A stretch of DNA of 64,000 bases from Brachyhypopomus gauderio (lineage: Eukaryota; Chordata; Actinopteri; Gymnotiformes; Hypopomidae), in NCBI RefSeq assembly GCF_052324685.1, contig NC_135221.1:21493371-21557370 (forward strand). Reading direction: 5' to 3'. The position numbers and the translations under genes are program-made. This document shows positions 28,978 to 47,990 of this stretch, in pieces. The notes beneath the pieces were generated by a model. It was not told the origin of the DNA. It did no database searches and saw only the letters and a list, made by a program, of their open reading frames with translations. Each line of letters opens with the position of its first letter. Within the stretch, counting starts at the first letter, position 1.

Positions 28978-29347
28978 TTTATTACATACTTTTCAAAACA
29001 GAAAAGGTTGTACAGTCAGTATAACAGATTGGTAGCAAAAATGGCATAATCATAATGCCTAATATTTGTTACGAGAATATAGCGATATGTTTCTGACTTT
29101 AATAAAACTGATGCTAGAATTCATGGTTCTAGGCATCTCTTCATAGCATTTTAACACAACCACTCTTTTACCCCCCCCCCCCCCCCCCGGACACGCGCAG
29201 TCCTGTTCTAGGATCAGTTGTGAACTCTGTTGTTCTCCACTAGTCCACATCTTCCCTATTCTCCTGCAGCCCAAATGGGGTTGAGGGTGGAGCGTGCCAG
29301 CTACGTACTGCCGTTGCAGAAGGGCTTCCCCTGTCTAGTACACCAGG
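28978..29347 (-). other. tbx22: Likely 3' UTR of tbx22
   Basis: A minus-strand AATAAA at 28978-28983 lies 365 bases past the tbx22 stop and is the nearest clear polyadenylation signal. A C homopolymer lies inside (29171-29188). Confidence 0.4.
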
Positions 29348-32300
29348 TCAGAGGCAGTGGTTTATGGCAGAATGCCAGGCTGTTTGGCTAAGAAGGCTCT
29401 CCGATGGAGCCAAGGTCACGGCGTTGGTTGGCTTTGCGGAGCTGCCGACGGTAGAGAAGTGTGGGCTGACGGGTAAACTGTAGCTGTACAGACCGTAAGT
29501 GGGATTCAGAGAAGACCCCGCCGTGCTCTGCTGGCCTTGGTGAGCTCCGGAGGCCCGGCTGGCCTGAAGGTTCTGCAGGGAGAGCAGGCAGGGGCCCACG
29601 GTCGCTGGGCTCTGGAGGCACTGAGCACTACAGCCGCCTGACTTTTTCCCATGGAGAGGACACAACAGGGGACAGTCCAGCAGGGGTCTATGTCCTGGGT
29701 AACTTCCGAGCCTGTCCGGTCCAAGGTTGCAGTAGGTTCTGCCTGTGTAGGGGTGGTTTGGGGGAGCCACTCTGTAGCACAGTGGGATAGTGAGGTTGTG
29801 AAGGGTGTTGTCATGGGTGGAGAGAGTTAAGGGACTGGAGGCTGTGGAGGTGTTGTGGGGCAGGAGGCTCTTCAGAGGCGAGATGGTGCTGTAGTTCACT
29901 GAACAGCCAGAACTTCTGCCTAAAATGAACAGAGGGAGAGAATGAGAAGTGTTGTGCTGCGTTCAGGCACAGTGTTGGATTTCATGAACATCATGAACAA
30001 TGTGGCTGACTTGTGTAGTGAGGAGATAAAGTTAGGCCTTCACAAAATGAACAAAATTGCAGCAAAATTGCTACATGTGATTATGATATACATCATAACA
30101 CAGATCAGTGATGCATTGATATGGCATAGATAAATGTAGGCCTATAATTTGCATTTGCCTGATTATGTGAGTGCTGTGGTAAATCAAATGTTTGACATTG
30201 GTCAGTACGATCACCACCAACAAAAAACGATTTTTAGTTTTTTGCATATTAACACATTCAGTTAGATATCTGCTATTAAATATAGCAAAAACAAGTATTG
30301 TGATAATTTACTAACAGTATATTGTTCAGAATCAGTAAATGTATGTTTATGCTAACCTATAAAATATATATTTTTTACATTTTTCCCAACTGTATGATTA
30401 TAATAGGCTATTATTTTAGATGTTATTCCTGTAAAAATCATAATAATTTCAGACTGGACTTCACTATCTTTATATCTATAAGCACTTTTCCTACATGCCA
30501 TCCAAACTTATTAAGCTTGTACGGTGGGGTGGACCTTCCCTAAAATTACAATTTTACAAAATTACAAATCTTGATTGACAGCTGTCTTTTCACCACCGAT
30601 TATATGCAAATTAATTATTTAATATCATGATTGTGTCAGTGATGATTCCGAAAAGTTATTTCCATTTTGAAATAGTAAATAATTTGGCACACGTACCTTG
30701 AAGTTCCAGAGTGAAGGGCTTCAGATCAAGGCCATAGGGGCTTCTCCAGGTGTAAGACTCCAAGATCCCGTCCAGTACCCCCCTAGAGCAACACGGCAGG
30801 CGAGGTGAGGAGACAGATTTTCGGCAGGACGCCATCGTTCATGGAGACAACAATGTACTGACATTGGTGAGACAAAGAAGCTTTCTGAAAGTGGTGCGCA
30901 AGACATGCTTGACTAAATATAAAATTCCCAAATTAGTTTTAAAAAATACTTGCAAAAACCAAATTTGAGTGCATTAGCTGGAAGAAAATGTTTAACACCG
31001 TTGTGTTATCTGTCCATTCGATTACCTGTTACGTCCTGGATCTCTAAAACCCTTGGCAAAGGGATTTCGGTCAATCTTCAGTTTTGTTATCTTAAAGATA
31101 GACAGAAAAAATGGGAAAAAAATATTTGGATGTAACATCGTATGGAATTGTATTCAAAAACTAAAAAAGGACCTTAGTTTTCAATGAGCAGTGAGAGTGG
31201 CTTGTTCTGCCTTTCAGTGGGCATATAATTCACGGTGAGAGTGACTAGCCCTATCAAACTAAATATACTGATAAAAGGAAACTAAGACATCGTTTTATAT
31301 AGCGTCTCTAACTGCTTAGACTCCACAAGCCTTCCCAGTTGAAAGCAACCATTAAAATTCAAATAACAGAATTAATCTTTCGCAATAAAACTGAACCCCG
31401 GTGACAAGAACTGGCAGCACATGATGTAGCTTCCTGTTTCTGGGACAACGTGTGTAAATACTGAAGTCTTTTAGGACGTTTAACTCACCCCTACGCCCTA
31501 CTAATGCCCCACTAATGCCCCACTAACGCCCCACTAACGCCCCACTAGTTCAGCTCTGCTGCTCTCTAGAAGTTAAATGGCGTGATTTATGCACCCAGGA
31601 TGGGGAGTAAACGGCGAGATATGTGTTCGTATGAATACGATATGCTTGAAATGAAAACACGTTAGTAGAAATTTCTGTACAGCTCGCCATATAATATCTT
31701 TGGAATGTAAAATGTGTAACCGAAAATGGAATGGAAAACCGAGGACTCACACCGGCGATATATTCATCATGGCCGTGCCATCATCATTAGTCTGGTTTCC
31801 GAATTTGAGATGTTTTAACTGGAGCAATAAAAGTTTGATATTCATTCGTGCAGAACACATGAAATGCCACCTGTACGCTGCAATATCAAACGTTTGGAAA
31901 TAAGGGCCCGGCTGTTTCTGTGTGCACTAGACTCGTGGTATTGAAGACAGGCCTATGTTCCTTTAAGTACCTGTTGGTTCTGGTACGCTGTTACAGTTGT
32001 GAACTGGGTCTCGGGGAACGAGAAGGTGTGCACGCCTTCAGCAGGAAGCGATGAGACCTGCGACAGGTGAACCCGGGGCCCGTGCACGATCACATGCACG
32101 CGCGGCTGGTACTTGTGCATGGACTGGAGAATTATCTAAGTATAAAAGGGAAAAATTCAGCAATCAGCGACGCCACATTTAGAGATGATAATGTTTATAG
32201 GCTAAAGTATCCTACGGTTTCACATCTAAAAGCAGCATACGTGGCCTTTATCGTCCATTTCGTTGTTCGTTAGTTTCACGCGATCAAAGCTGATAACTTG

Positions 32301-32594
32301 GCGCATCCACGTCTCTCCGGAACAAGGCGAGTCCGGGTGCACGCAGAGCCGGGGCGTGATGCAGGAGTGGTCCGTGTTTCCAGCTACCATCCACTGAGAA
32401 CTGTGGTACACGTATCTGCAGAACCGGAAGACATTTCACAAGGCGATAAAATAAGACAGAAATCAAAGAAAATGTCCTTGTTGAAGACTGTGCGTATTTA
32501 CGCAACGCAGTGTGTATGCACTGTTTGGTTACACGATTATCGTTTACACTAATACTGCATAAAAATCTCTTCTTATTAACTAACGTAAAATAAG

Positions 32595-32686
<92 letters not shown>

Positions 32687-34398
32687 ACAACAGGAGTGCA
32701 AGTCTGCGTTTGAGGACATTTATGCCAATCCATTCATTTGCACTAGACAAAACTGGCTACATTTATTTATTACATATGTTTTGTGGTAGTCCGAGTTTTA
32801 AAGCAGGTCTCAATTTAACCATGGCATTTTATAGCAAGAGCATTGGTCCATTTTATATTCAAATGCAAATAAGCATTTTATGGTTATTGTTCCTTAGTTT
32901 CCTTGTGGTACACGTGTTCAGCGATGAAAGCACGTGTCATCTTACCTGTAAATAAAAGTTGCTATAACGCTTAAATTACTTGTTTGTAATTACTCGACAG
33001 TGGTAGTAATTTTTGCATGTCTTCGGAGTTAATTGAAGATTCCGTTTAGCCATGGTTTATGTTGTTGCAATTTTTGTTCTTCGGTTTCGTTGAAAACCTG
33101 CATTCGTACAAATAGCGTTGTTTGCGTCCTTATCTGCCTAGGAGCGGATAATTGTTCTTATGTCTTTTGCAAGCTTGTAAGGGCTAAATGGTCGCCTACC
33201 TGTATCTCTTTGAATCCACAGGCATAATGTCCATGGCGATGTAGTACTGCTTGAACGGGTCCAGGTTCCGCACTTTCACTCTGACAGATGGAAACATTCT
33301 CCTAATAAAAGTATTTAGATATCTTTCAGTGTTTGGGACATCGGTGTATAAACATAAACTACATATGAGCTAAATTGGAAATGAGGGTTCTTGTCACAGC
33401 TCTGTAGTATAATATAGGCAGAGTGCTGGATTGGACGCCTGTGATAACATTTCATTCTGCTGTAGGCCTACATATAAGTAACTATAAATGTATTTTGATT
33501 TGATTTGAATGTAAGTGTTTGTTGTACATTAGTTTCAAAGGTAGTTACAACTAAAATGTTCAAGCTTAACCTTTTAAATTATTTAACCTAAAATGGCAAA
33601 TATTTAAAATGTATCAGAACTGCTCCTTTCCACTCAGTTGCTATACTGCTCAACATTACACTCGCAGCATTAGTTGTGTTGTTTGTGCTAAGGTTCGACA
33701 AGCAGAAAATGAATATGTGTAAGGTTAGTTGAAATAAAACATCCCACCTCCCCGCTTTTGTGATGATCATCTCAGTGCCTATCTCGTGAAATCTGTTCCA
33801 CAGGTCGGACCCTTGGAGGTCCACTCGGACCTCGGTGTCCGGATCAGCTACGTTCTCGGTGGGCTTCCCCGAAGTCGCGCACGTCTTCTCGTTGTGATAC
33901 GCTACCCAAAATAATAATAGGGGAAAAAGCACGAAAGTGTATTTTTAGGGACAAACGGTACATCCTGGGAGTTTTAGGGGGTTTTGCCTGTTGCATGTAC
34001 GTTTTCATTTTTAATATTTAGCAAATTTCAAATGTGTCGTAGCATTTAATCAATAGATCCCACATATAACACATGCCTATATAAAGAATCTTAAACATTT
34101 CCATATTTGCTGTAGATATAAGCAGCCATTCTCTGATATTAGTCTATGAACAGGTAGGCTGAGTTCCGCTGGTTGCACTAATATGTCATAACATACAATC
34201 GCCTTCAAAATACTGTAATGAAACACACTAACCGTGGTCATCTTTCTCGCTGACAAGAGTTCCTGTGGGTGTATCCGAGTCATTTGTAGAGACTAACTGC
34301 AGTTTCTCATCCAGGTTTTCCACTTTAATCCTTTTGCAGCCTTTCCCAACTAACGCTTCCACGGAGAACGCGTGAGCTCTGGAGCTGAGCGCCTGCAT
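29348..34398 (-). CDS. tbx22: T-box transcription factor TBX22, eight exons
   Basis: TBX22 is a nuclear T-box repressor of the TBX15/18/22 group. Human mutations cause X-linked cleft palate. Coding exons in transcript order are 34398-34233, 33901-33748, 33301-33200, 32415-32241, 32135-31971, 31090-31026, 30782-30697 and 29919-29348. All junctions are GT-AG and the joined frame gives 494 residues (human about 520). The N-terminus [18 protein letters not shown] is diagnostic of this group. The T-box covers residues of about 82-276, with [74 protein letters not shown] and [16 protein letters not shown]. The C-terminus ends AINHCL, close to AINHYL of human TBX22. A sumoylation-type IKVE sits at 24-27 beside a basic KGCKR. 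The C-terminal third is Ser/Pro-rich and poorly conserved. Confidence 0.96.
31500..31547. repeat. 11-bp tandem repeat, 4 copies, in tbx22 intron 5
   Basis: Unit ACTAAYGCCCC repeated four times with a partial fifth copy. Confidence 0.9.
32598..32682. repeat. Long TA microsatellite in tbx22 intron 3
   Basis: About 42 uninterrupted TA units between exons 3 and 4. Confidence 0.97.
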
Positions 34399-34470
34399 CC
34401 TCGCGCCGCCTCACCCAGCACGAGCAACTCCTTCACTTTATTCTAGGCTCGTGCACTTTTATTATAAGCT
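34399..34470 (-). promoter_or_regulatory. tbx22: Candidate tbx22 core promoter
   Basis: A minus-strand CTTATAATAAAA (34457-34468) is TATA-like and lies about 60 bases upstream of the ATG. This would give a very short leader, so an additional upstream non-coding exon is equally possible. Confidence 0.3.
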
Positions 34471-37400
34471 TGTTTTACATTTCTTTCGCGTGCGCGCTTG
34501 CGTTTAAATCCCCGACTATCTTCCCCGGCGTACCGGAGCGGTGTACCTCCACCCCCGCCTCCACCTTCACAGCACCACCCTCCCCACTGAGCGTGCAGAC
34601 CTGCCCTTGTTCACGCCGACAGGCACCAATAGGAGCGCAGAGGGAAGATGGATTAGCCAAACTCCCAAAAGTACAAGCGACAACTACTGAATTTCTTTTA
34701 TGTGATGTCAGTTTAACTCCAGGTCACAGGACCTGCACTACTTATCATTTATCGAGCGAAGAAAATCCCTTCCGGTCACATAACACTTTCATTTTTTTAA
34801 TGCGTAAAATCATGTTAAACTTTTTATACGGCGATTTCACCCCGAATGTGTACTGTGTCCATCACGATGAAACATTTTGATCTACAAATCGGCATACAGA
34901 TTTTAATTAAATCACTTAGTTGCTCGACCAAAGCTGAACAACTATAAGAAACGTGCCTTTAAAATCACAATATTTCCAACGCTGTTGTATTTAATATTAT
35001 TTATTAATATTATTACTTCCACATGCGTTGTATGATTCTTTTTTAATGCTAACTTCAACTTCAACTCCAAGGTATTTTAAAAAGGTGAATATAAAATGAA
35101 AATATATGTTCAGTTTTTATAGGTTTTTGTCCGTTTTACTACTTCTGTGAAGTTATTTTTTACTTTTACAATTACTAGTAAAATATACAATTGTTATCTA
35201 AAATAAAAATTTAAAGGAAAGTTAGTATAGTCCTCCGACCCGTACATCTCACGAAATTCCTCTGTTCTAAGATGTTGCTCGTGGTGTTTATGAAGCATTT
35301 TTGATGTAGTTATCTTTGACAGATAGTTTCATGGCGCTCAAAGCCACGTTACTTTCATGTTATTTCAAATACGAATTTAATAGAATTTATTTGGAGGGAG
35401 AAGGGAAATCCGGGAACAAATGTTTTAGTCTTGCTAACTATTACCATCTGGAAGCGCGTATTTAAAAAGATCTCCGTGAAACTCACTCCTTTTTGGTTAA
35501 AGCTAACATTTCCTACATCAATTTAGGGGGCTTTCCGTAAAATAAAGACTTTTTCTCCCACTGGTCGTGCTGCTTTGGTGCAGCGATCTGTCTGGTGTTC
35601 ATAATGCCAAAGCCAGTCGTAATGACAGGTTTGGATTATTAAATTACTGCTTGATGTGAAATGAACTCGTTTTACACAAATAAATGTAAACAAAATTTAG
35701 GAACGACTTAAAATGTCTCAATCACACAAACAATTGTAAAACAGTGAAATATGTGACGTTTGCTTCGACTTCTGGTTTGGTCTGCAGTTGAAATCACAGT
35801 TGAAAGCTTGAACCGCAGTTTGCGCCTTAATTTGTTTCTGTCTGTAAACAGAAATAGGCATTTCTTAGCACACTTTACCTATTTGTACATTTTAAAATAA
35901 TATAAAAAATGTCTAAAAATATTTTTTCCAAGGAAACACCTGTAGGCTAATGCTTATTTTGAGAACCACTCGTTTATCAAAATACTACATTCTTTAAGCT
36001 GGTCTGAAAAGCTTTTTTAGAGCCCAGTCAATATTTCCATATTGTAAATGCAACATCCTATCAGACTGTTTTACATCAACGTATAGTGCTCGATGAATAT
36101 TTACCGTTTTATTCGACCATACGAATGTTTATTATTCGATTTGATTAAATTAAGTCAATTGACAAGTTCTTGCAATAGTCACAGCACCCTGAGATATTAA
36201 ATGTGAAAATGGTTAAGAAAGTGTGTTTTTCTCTTTATTTTTTCGAGGCAAAATTGGACAAAATGACTCTAAATAAAATATTATAGACTAAACTTGAAAC
36301 TGGACACTCACTCCATTTCTGGAGTTCTAGCAAAGTTCGGAAGTGTCTCTTGATCAGACGTAATTGCTGCAACATTGATGATTTCCGAAACGAGGTTCCT
36401 GAGATGTCCCGAAACCGGTCCACAATCAGACTACCCAGAGTGTCTCAAAGGTAGTTTCACCTTGGCCTAAACCTACATTCAGTTGTCTTTTCATTTAATT
36501 TTGTCAGCCTCGTGCTAGAAATGAACAGACTTTTATAATTAATTCCACTAATTAACTTGCTACTAAATTCGTAATATAAAGGTATGAAATGAGATGACAT
36601 GCAAATTCATTTTCAAATTCAAAACCCTGTGAAGTTTATCACATTGTTTTCTGTTGCCCACCCAGTTCGACGTTGATTTTTTTGAGCCCTGCAGGGTTGT
36701 TTGGTGATGAACTCTACCTGAGTGAACTATTCCCAAAGAATTATGGAATACTGGCCAAACCCAGCCCTGTGTTAAGTTACATAGTCTGTACACTGAGGTG
36801 CTACACTTCATACAATCAGTCAGGGAGGGTAAAGTAAACATTTAAGTGAAATGCACCATGAATGACTGATTACTAGTTAAATGATATGCATCAAATAAAG
36901 TTCCCCAAGCTGTGCTTGGAAACTATGATAAACACATCCTTTGCCCCCTTGTGAAGTGAAAACTGAACGTGATGGTCTCAGACTGAACTACAGTTAATGT
37001 CAGTCAGTATTCTATTTCAGGACATTGTTCGGATCGCTAAACTGTTGCTTCTTCATCGTCAAAGGTGATAGTGATGCAGCCTGTCTAGTTGAGGCCCATG
37101 ACCAGTTTGACTCCGTCAGCCATGAGGTCTGGCTGACATGCTGGCGGGAAATCAGAGCTTCTGCATGGAGTTTTTTTTCTGTAAACATTGGCAGGCTTGG
37201 AGTAGCGCGAGCGTGGTGCCCAAACCAGGAGGCTAATTGCAGACAGCAGCACAGGCCCGGCCCGAGAGCAGCCGCTAATTGGGAACGACTTTTCCCCCGC
37301 TGGTTTGTTTTAGGGATTCGGAGTGACACAGAGCAGAATACGAAGGGTTTTATTCTTGTGAAGGCTTTTGGCCAGGATGACCACTGGCCCAAAGATCACG

Positions 37401-39164
37401 CCAGTTCTCACCCATCCCCTGATGCCTGAGCAGACCAACAAATCTACCCTGGCGAGGGTCCGGCGTCTCGTCCAGGACGGCCCACGTGCAGCTGTCCTGT
37501 CACCCTTCATCTTCATCAAGCGAAGACCAGCAGGGGAACCCGGGGAGAGTGCAGAGGAGGATCTCACAAGTTGTGCTTTCCTGTGTACGATTACAATTAA
37601 ATGAGTAAATGTTCAGGTACGGGGGTGTTCCCACAGCAGGGCGACAGCACATGTCCTGCTGGTCTTGTCCTGCTTGCCGGTGTTTGACGTGCGTGTTCTT
37701 ACGTACACACCCCCCCCCCCCCCACCCCACCGCCCATCTGACTTCAGTAATGCAGTTTTAAACATCCTCTCATGTATTCTTAGTAAATGCATTTCACACC
37801 ATGTGTGGTGGAGGGACGGGTAGCTACACCCACATGGCATGCAAAGAACAGAAAGGACAGAGAGCAGAGAATGGAGAAAGCTGTGGAAACCATGCATGGT
37901 CTGCAATTATAGCGGTGACAAATTCATATGGTGCAGAATATGGCATCACCTCCACCCCAGGAGTGTGTGGTGAAACCTCCATCTGTTCTCCATCACAGGC
38001 TCTCACAACAGTTGTTATCGAGGCATCAACATTGAATACTGCCTCTATTATGGCACCGTAGTGGGCAACTAAATCATAATTTAAAAGGCTTTACTCGTTT
38101 TTAAGATGGGACTCAAAGAGGCTCAAGGCAGATGTAGAGGAATGAGCTTTGGTGAGGGGCTTAACTGGCCATGCCACACAATGTGGGCGATTAGTACTTT
38201 ATGTGGTGAGAGTACTTTAATCTGAGATTACACGAGCTTTTTGATTGGTTGTTGAGTTCTAGCCAAAGTGATCTATATATGCTCTATTTATATTTACTAT
38301 CAGCTGGTGTTCTCTTTACCACTGAACATAACTTTACAGGGCGTCCAAACATTTATAGATTTATTTAAGATACATCACTTCAGCATAACCTAGTTTGGGG
38401 ATAGGAATGGATAGATAGCTATCTGTGCCATACCACAGTTAATATGACAAAAAGAAAGTTGATTTACAATCCAGTCATTCAGCTATTAAACGCCATTGTA
38501 TTTAATTGCCATTGTATTTAATTGCCATTATATTTAACTTTAAAAGGAAATGTGGGTCTAGTTATCAATATTATTTTTCTAGTAGTTCAGGGCCATGATC
38601 TTCACTTCTCCTTTAAATGCAGTTTCAACCTCCACAGTGCCACAGTTATCCAATGGTCCAGCATCCGAAAAATCACAGCACTGTAAGATTAAGCAAAACT
38701 GTGAGGGCATTTCTCACGATCATATACACACCGGCACACACTGAACATATCAGAGTATGTGGTTCAGCTCTTTATTGAAATAAGTAATATTTTCATAGTT
38801 ACTGCACCACAGTGTATTTTATTGACTCTGTTAAAACGTTGTGACTTCACTCCATAAGTGATGATTCCAATGTTATGTGTAGGATAAGCTAATGACAGGT
38901 GTTATAAGGATAAGCTAATGATTGGTATTATTTTGGACACCAGCCACTAAATTAGATAATTGATAAGTAATTTACTGAATTTGATGAGTAGTTTACTAGT
39001 CATATATACTCATTGAGATTTAGGAGGTATGTTATACAACACAGTGTAAGAAAATAAAATGATGGTATGTGCAAAATGAATGCATGTACAGTCACTGTAG
39101 CACTGAAATCCAAAGTGATGTATGAATGATAGATTGTCTATGCATGCATAATTTTGCTTTTATC

Positions 39165-39166
<2 letters not shown>
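34471..39166. other. Upstream region of tbx22; no gene seen
   Basis: No coding exon is recognisable. 34471-34680 is GC- and CpG-rich. 34800-36900 is AT-rich and featureless. 36960-37560 is GC-balanced, free of simple repeats and carries two CTAATTG cores, so it is a candidate regulatory element. A C homopolymer lies at 37709-37724. Confidence 0.4.

Positions 39167-39217
<51 letters not shown>
39167..39217. repeat. CA microsatellite
   Basis: About 25 CA units. Confidence 0.97.

Positions 39218-45679
<6,462 letters not shown>

Positions 45680-45720
<41 letters not shown>
45680..45720. repeat. CA microsatellite
   Basis: About 20 CA units. Confidence 0.97.
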
Positions 45721-45723
<3 letters not shown>

Positions 45724-47589
45724 CAGTCCACCAACGTTTTCCCTTTCCTGGACTGTGGATTAGCCGCCCAGCGTTGAGGATCTATTTTGGCCTCCTTTGC
45801 CCTCTGGTTACTCTCTATCCTCTTCAAAGATGGCCGACAGCCTGCGCCATAGTCTGCTGGGACCCGAAGACAAATCACCCTATGACATCTAACGCATAAG
45901 AGGTTCAGTGGCTCGTTGGTAAGGTATCAGTAATGTGAAATAAGACAGAACAAAAATGCCATGGGCATAAACCGAACTGCTCGGGTTTCATCCAGCTTCA
46001 GGCTTGAAACGAAGGAAAACAAATAAAAACAGGCGTGCTCCTGTCGGCACAGACACGCTATCTCTCCGAGGGCTGGAAAGAGTTACAGGGGTCAGGACCT
46101 CTGCTTTAGTATCTGTGTTGTGAGCAGTATAGTCAGCAGGTGGGACACACACCCACACATGCACGTAATATATGCCACAATCTTTGACTGATCTACAAGG
46201 AGGAAACTAATAATTTAAGCTCCTGACATGCTTTCACCATCTATACGTGCACACGCTTGCTAATGGACAAGGTTTGGCAACCTTTACTGAAAGGAATGAA
46301 AGCCATATATGTACAATGACACTAAGACAAGTTTAATGGCAACCGGACAAGGAATGGATAATGTATTCTGTAGATATGTCTGTTTTCTATTTAAACTGCC
46401 ACCCATCGAGGCAAAAGCATGGTATGGATTTCGCAGTGATTTGTATTCTGTAGATGATGGATTAATGAGAAAACAATGTGTAAGTGGTACAGAGGGCCAG
46501 TCCCACACAGAGGTGGAAGACTGTGAAAACAGATCATTTGTCTGACCAATTATGGTGTGTGGTTGTTGACTGCTGGAGAGCTACCCTAGACCTGTTGAAG
46601 AGACATGTCTTGCATATTTGAAATTCAGCCATTTTATTTTACAGGTGATGCTCATATAATCATTTTGGTATTTGTTAACAACGCATCTCCTCCCATCAGT
46701 TTGAGTGAGAGCAGGGACTTTACTTACAAAAGGCATGAATGCATAACAGTCATTTGCCAATCAACTTTTAAACATACTCAAACACAGCCGTGTGTCGACC
46801 CAGTGGGAGCCCATCATGAAGCTGGCTTGATAACCAGCTACGCAGTAACCGGTGCATATGCAGTAGGGGATGAGCGCTGGCCCAGATCAAGTGTTGCCAG
46901 GACCGGTTTAGTGCAGCAGGTCCCTCAACTCAGAGGCCATGACACTCGTCCCACAAACCTGAAAGCGATGAAGTCAGGCTTCGAGAAAGGCTGAGGGTCT
47001 GGAAGTGATTTCACCCAATTGCAACGCCGATGGACTGGCTCCAGCAGTGTAAAGTCAACATGGTTGTTGTACGCTGGCCGCACCACAGTCTTCAATGCAG
47101 TGGTCTGGAGCGCTTTGGGGATGAAGTAATTTCCCCTGAGTTTAGCACTTATAAAACATATAGGCCATCCCTCTTGGACTCTGCAAACTTTCCTGTTCCT
47201 TTTTTCACTTTCCATTCTTACCTCCTTGTTCACTTGCTCTGGAACTATCTCTGTTTACCTTGAACCGTCCTTTATGGGTTACATGTGTGCAGTGGACACT
47301 GAAGATTCAAACGCCCAAGCCAGTGCCTGAGATCAGTCTGAACTAAATGCTACAGTGAGTCAAATGTGAAGAAACGGCACACGTATGTGCTTGGCCTGTG
47401 TTCACACTTAAACACCCTTCAACACGCTACTTTCTTTTCTTGTTTGTGGGTGAAGCCAATAACGTCTGGTTCTGCTGCTGGATCTAGTTGTGTCCAAACC
47501 TTTAAAGTCTAATGAACATAGACTTTGGGTGCCTTTTGAAACACTTGCCATCTTTTCCTTTCACTCTTTCTTTCTTTGTTTCTCTTAGA

Positions 47590-47592
<3 letters not shown>
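45721..47592. other. Unassigned spacer
   Basis: Nothing recognisable on either strand. Confidence 0.45.
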
Positions 47593-47658
<66 letters not shown>

Positions 47659-47686
47659 ACACACATACACACACACACACACACAC
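47593..47686. repeat. CT microsatellite followed by CA
   Basis: About 31 CT units to 47654, then a CA run at 47659-47686. Confidence 0.97.
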
Positions 47687-47880
47687 TTGTTTTCCCCAAA
47701 CGTGGCTGATGGCGGTTGGGCCATGCAGCTGTCTGTGGTCTCTGTAAGTCATTATCAGAGCGGGGTGCTGATGGGAGGATGCTTTTCTTGGCATGCTCGG
47801 GGCAGTGCGGCAGGCTTGTGTCAGACGCCGGGTGAGGCAGGCCGCCTCTGATGCTGTGCAGGGCCTTAGGAGCTTCCCTT

Positions 47881-47990
47881 CTCCACCCACACCATCACAC
47901 GGCCCTCTCCACCCACACCATCACACGGCCCTCTCCACCCACAACATCACACCACCCTCTCCACCCACACCATCACACCACCATCTACAC
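47881..47990. repeat. Left part of the 26-bp minisatellite
   Basis: Four copies of the same 26-bp unit as at 49301-51542 (CCCTCTCCACCCACACCATC plus CACACS). They are cut off by the hAT-like element that starts at 47991. The last eight bases, ATCTACAC, look like a target duplication. Confidence 0.95.

Noticed and set aside
29388-29814. Alternative minus-strand frames of 77 and 102 codons
   Set aside because: They are out-of-frame shadows of the last tbx22 exon.
34470-34880. 136-codon plus-strand frame upstream of tbx22
   Set aside because: It has no domain, no splice context and no known family. It lies in CpG-rich promoter-proximal DNA, antisense to tbx22.
37025-37429. 134-codon plus-strand frame with a 126-codon antisense partner
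   Set aside because: No protein family is recognisable. Openness on both strands fits GC-richer non-coding DNA, and it is kept only as a regulatory candidate.
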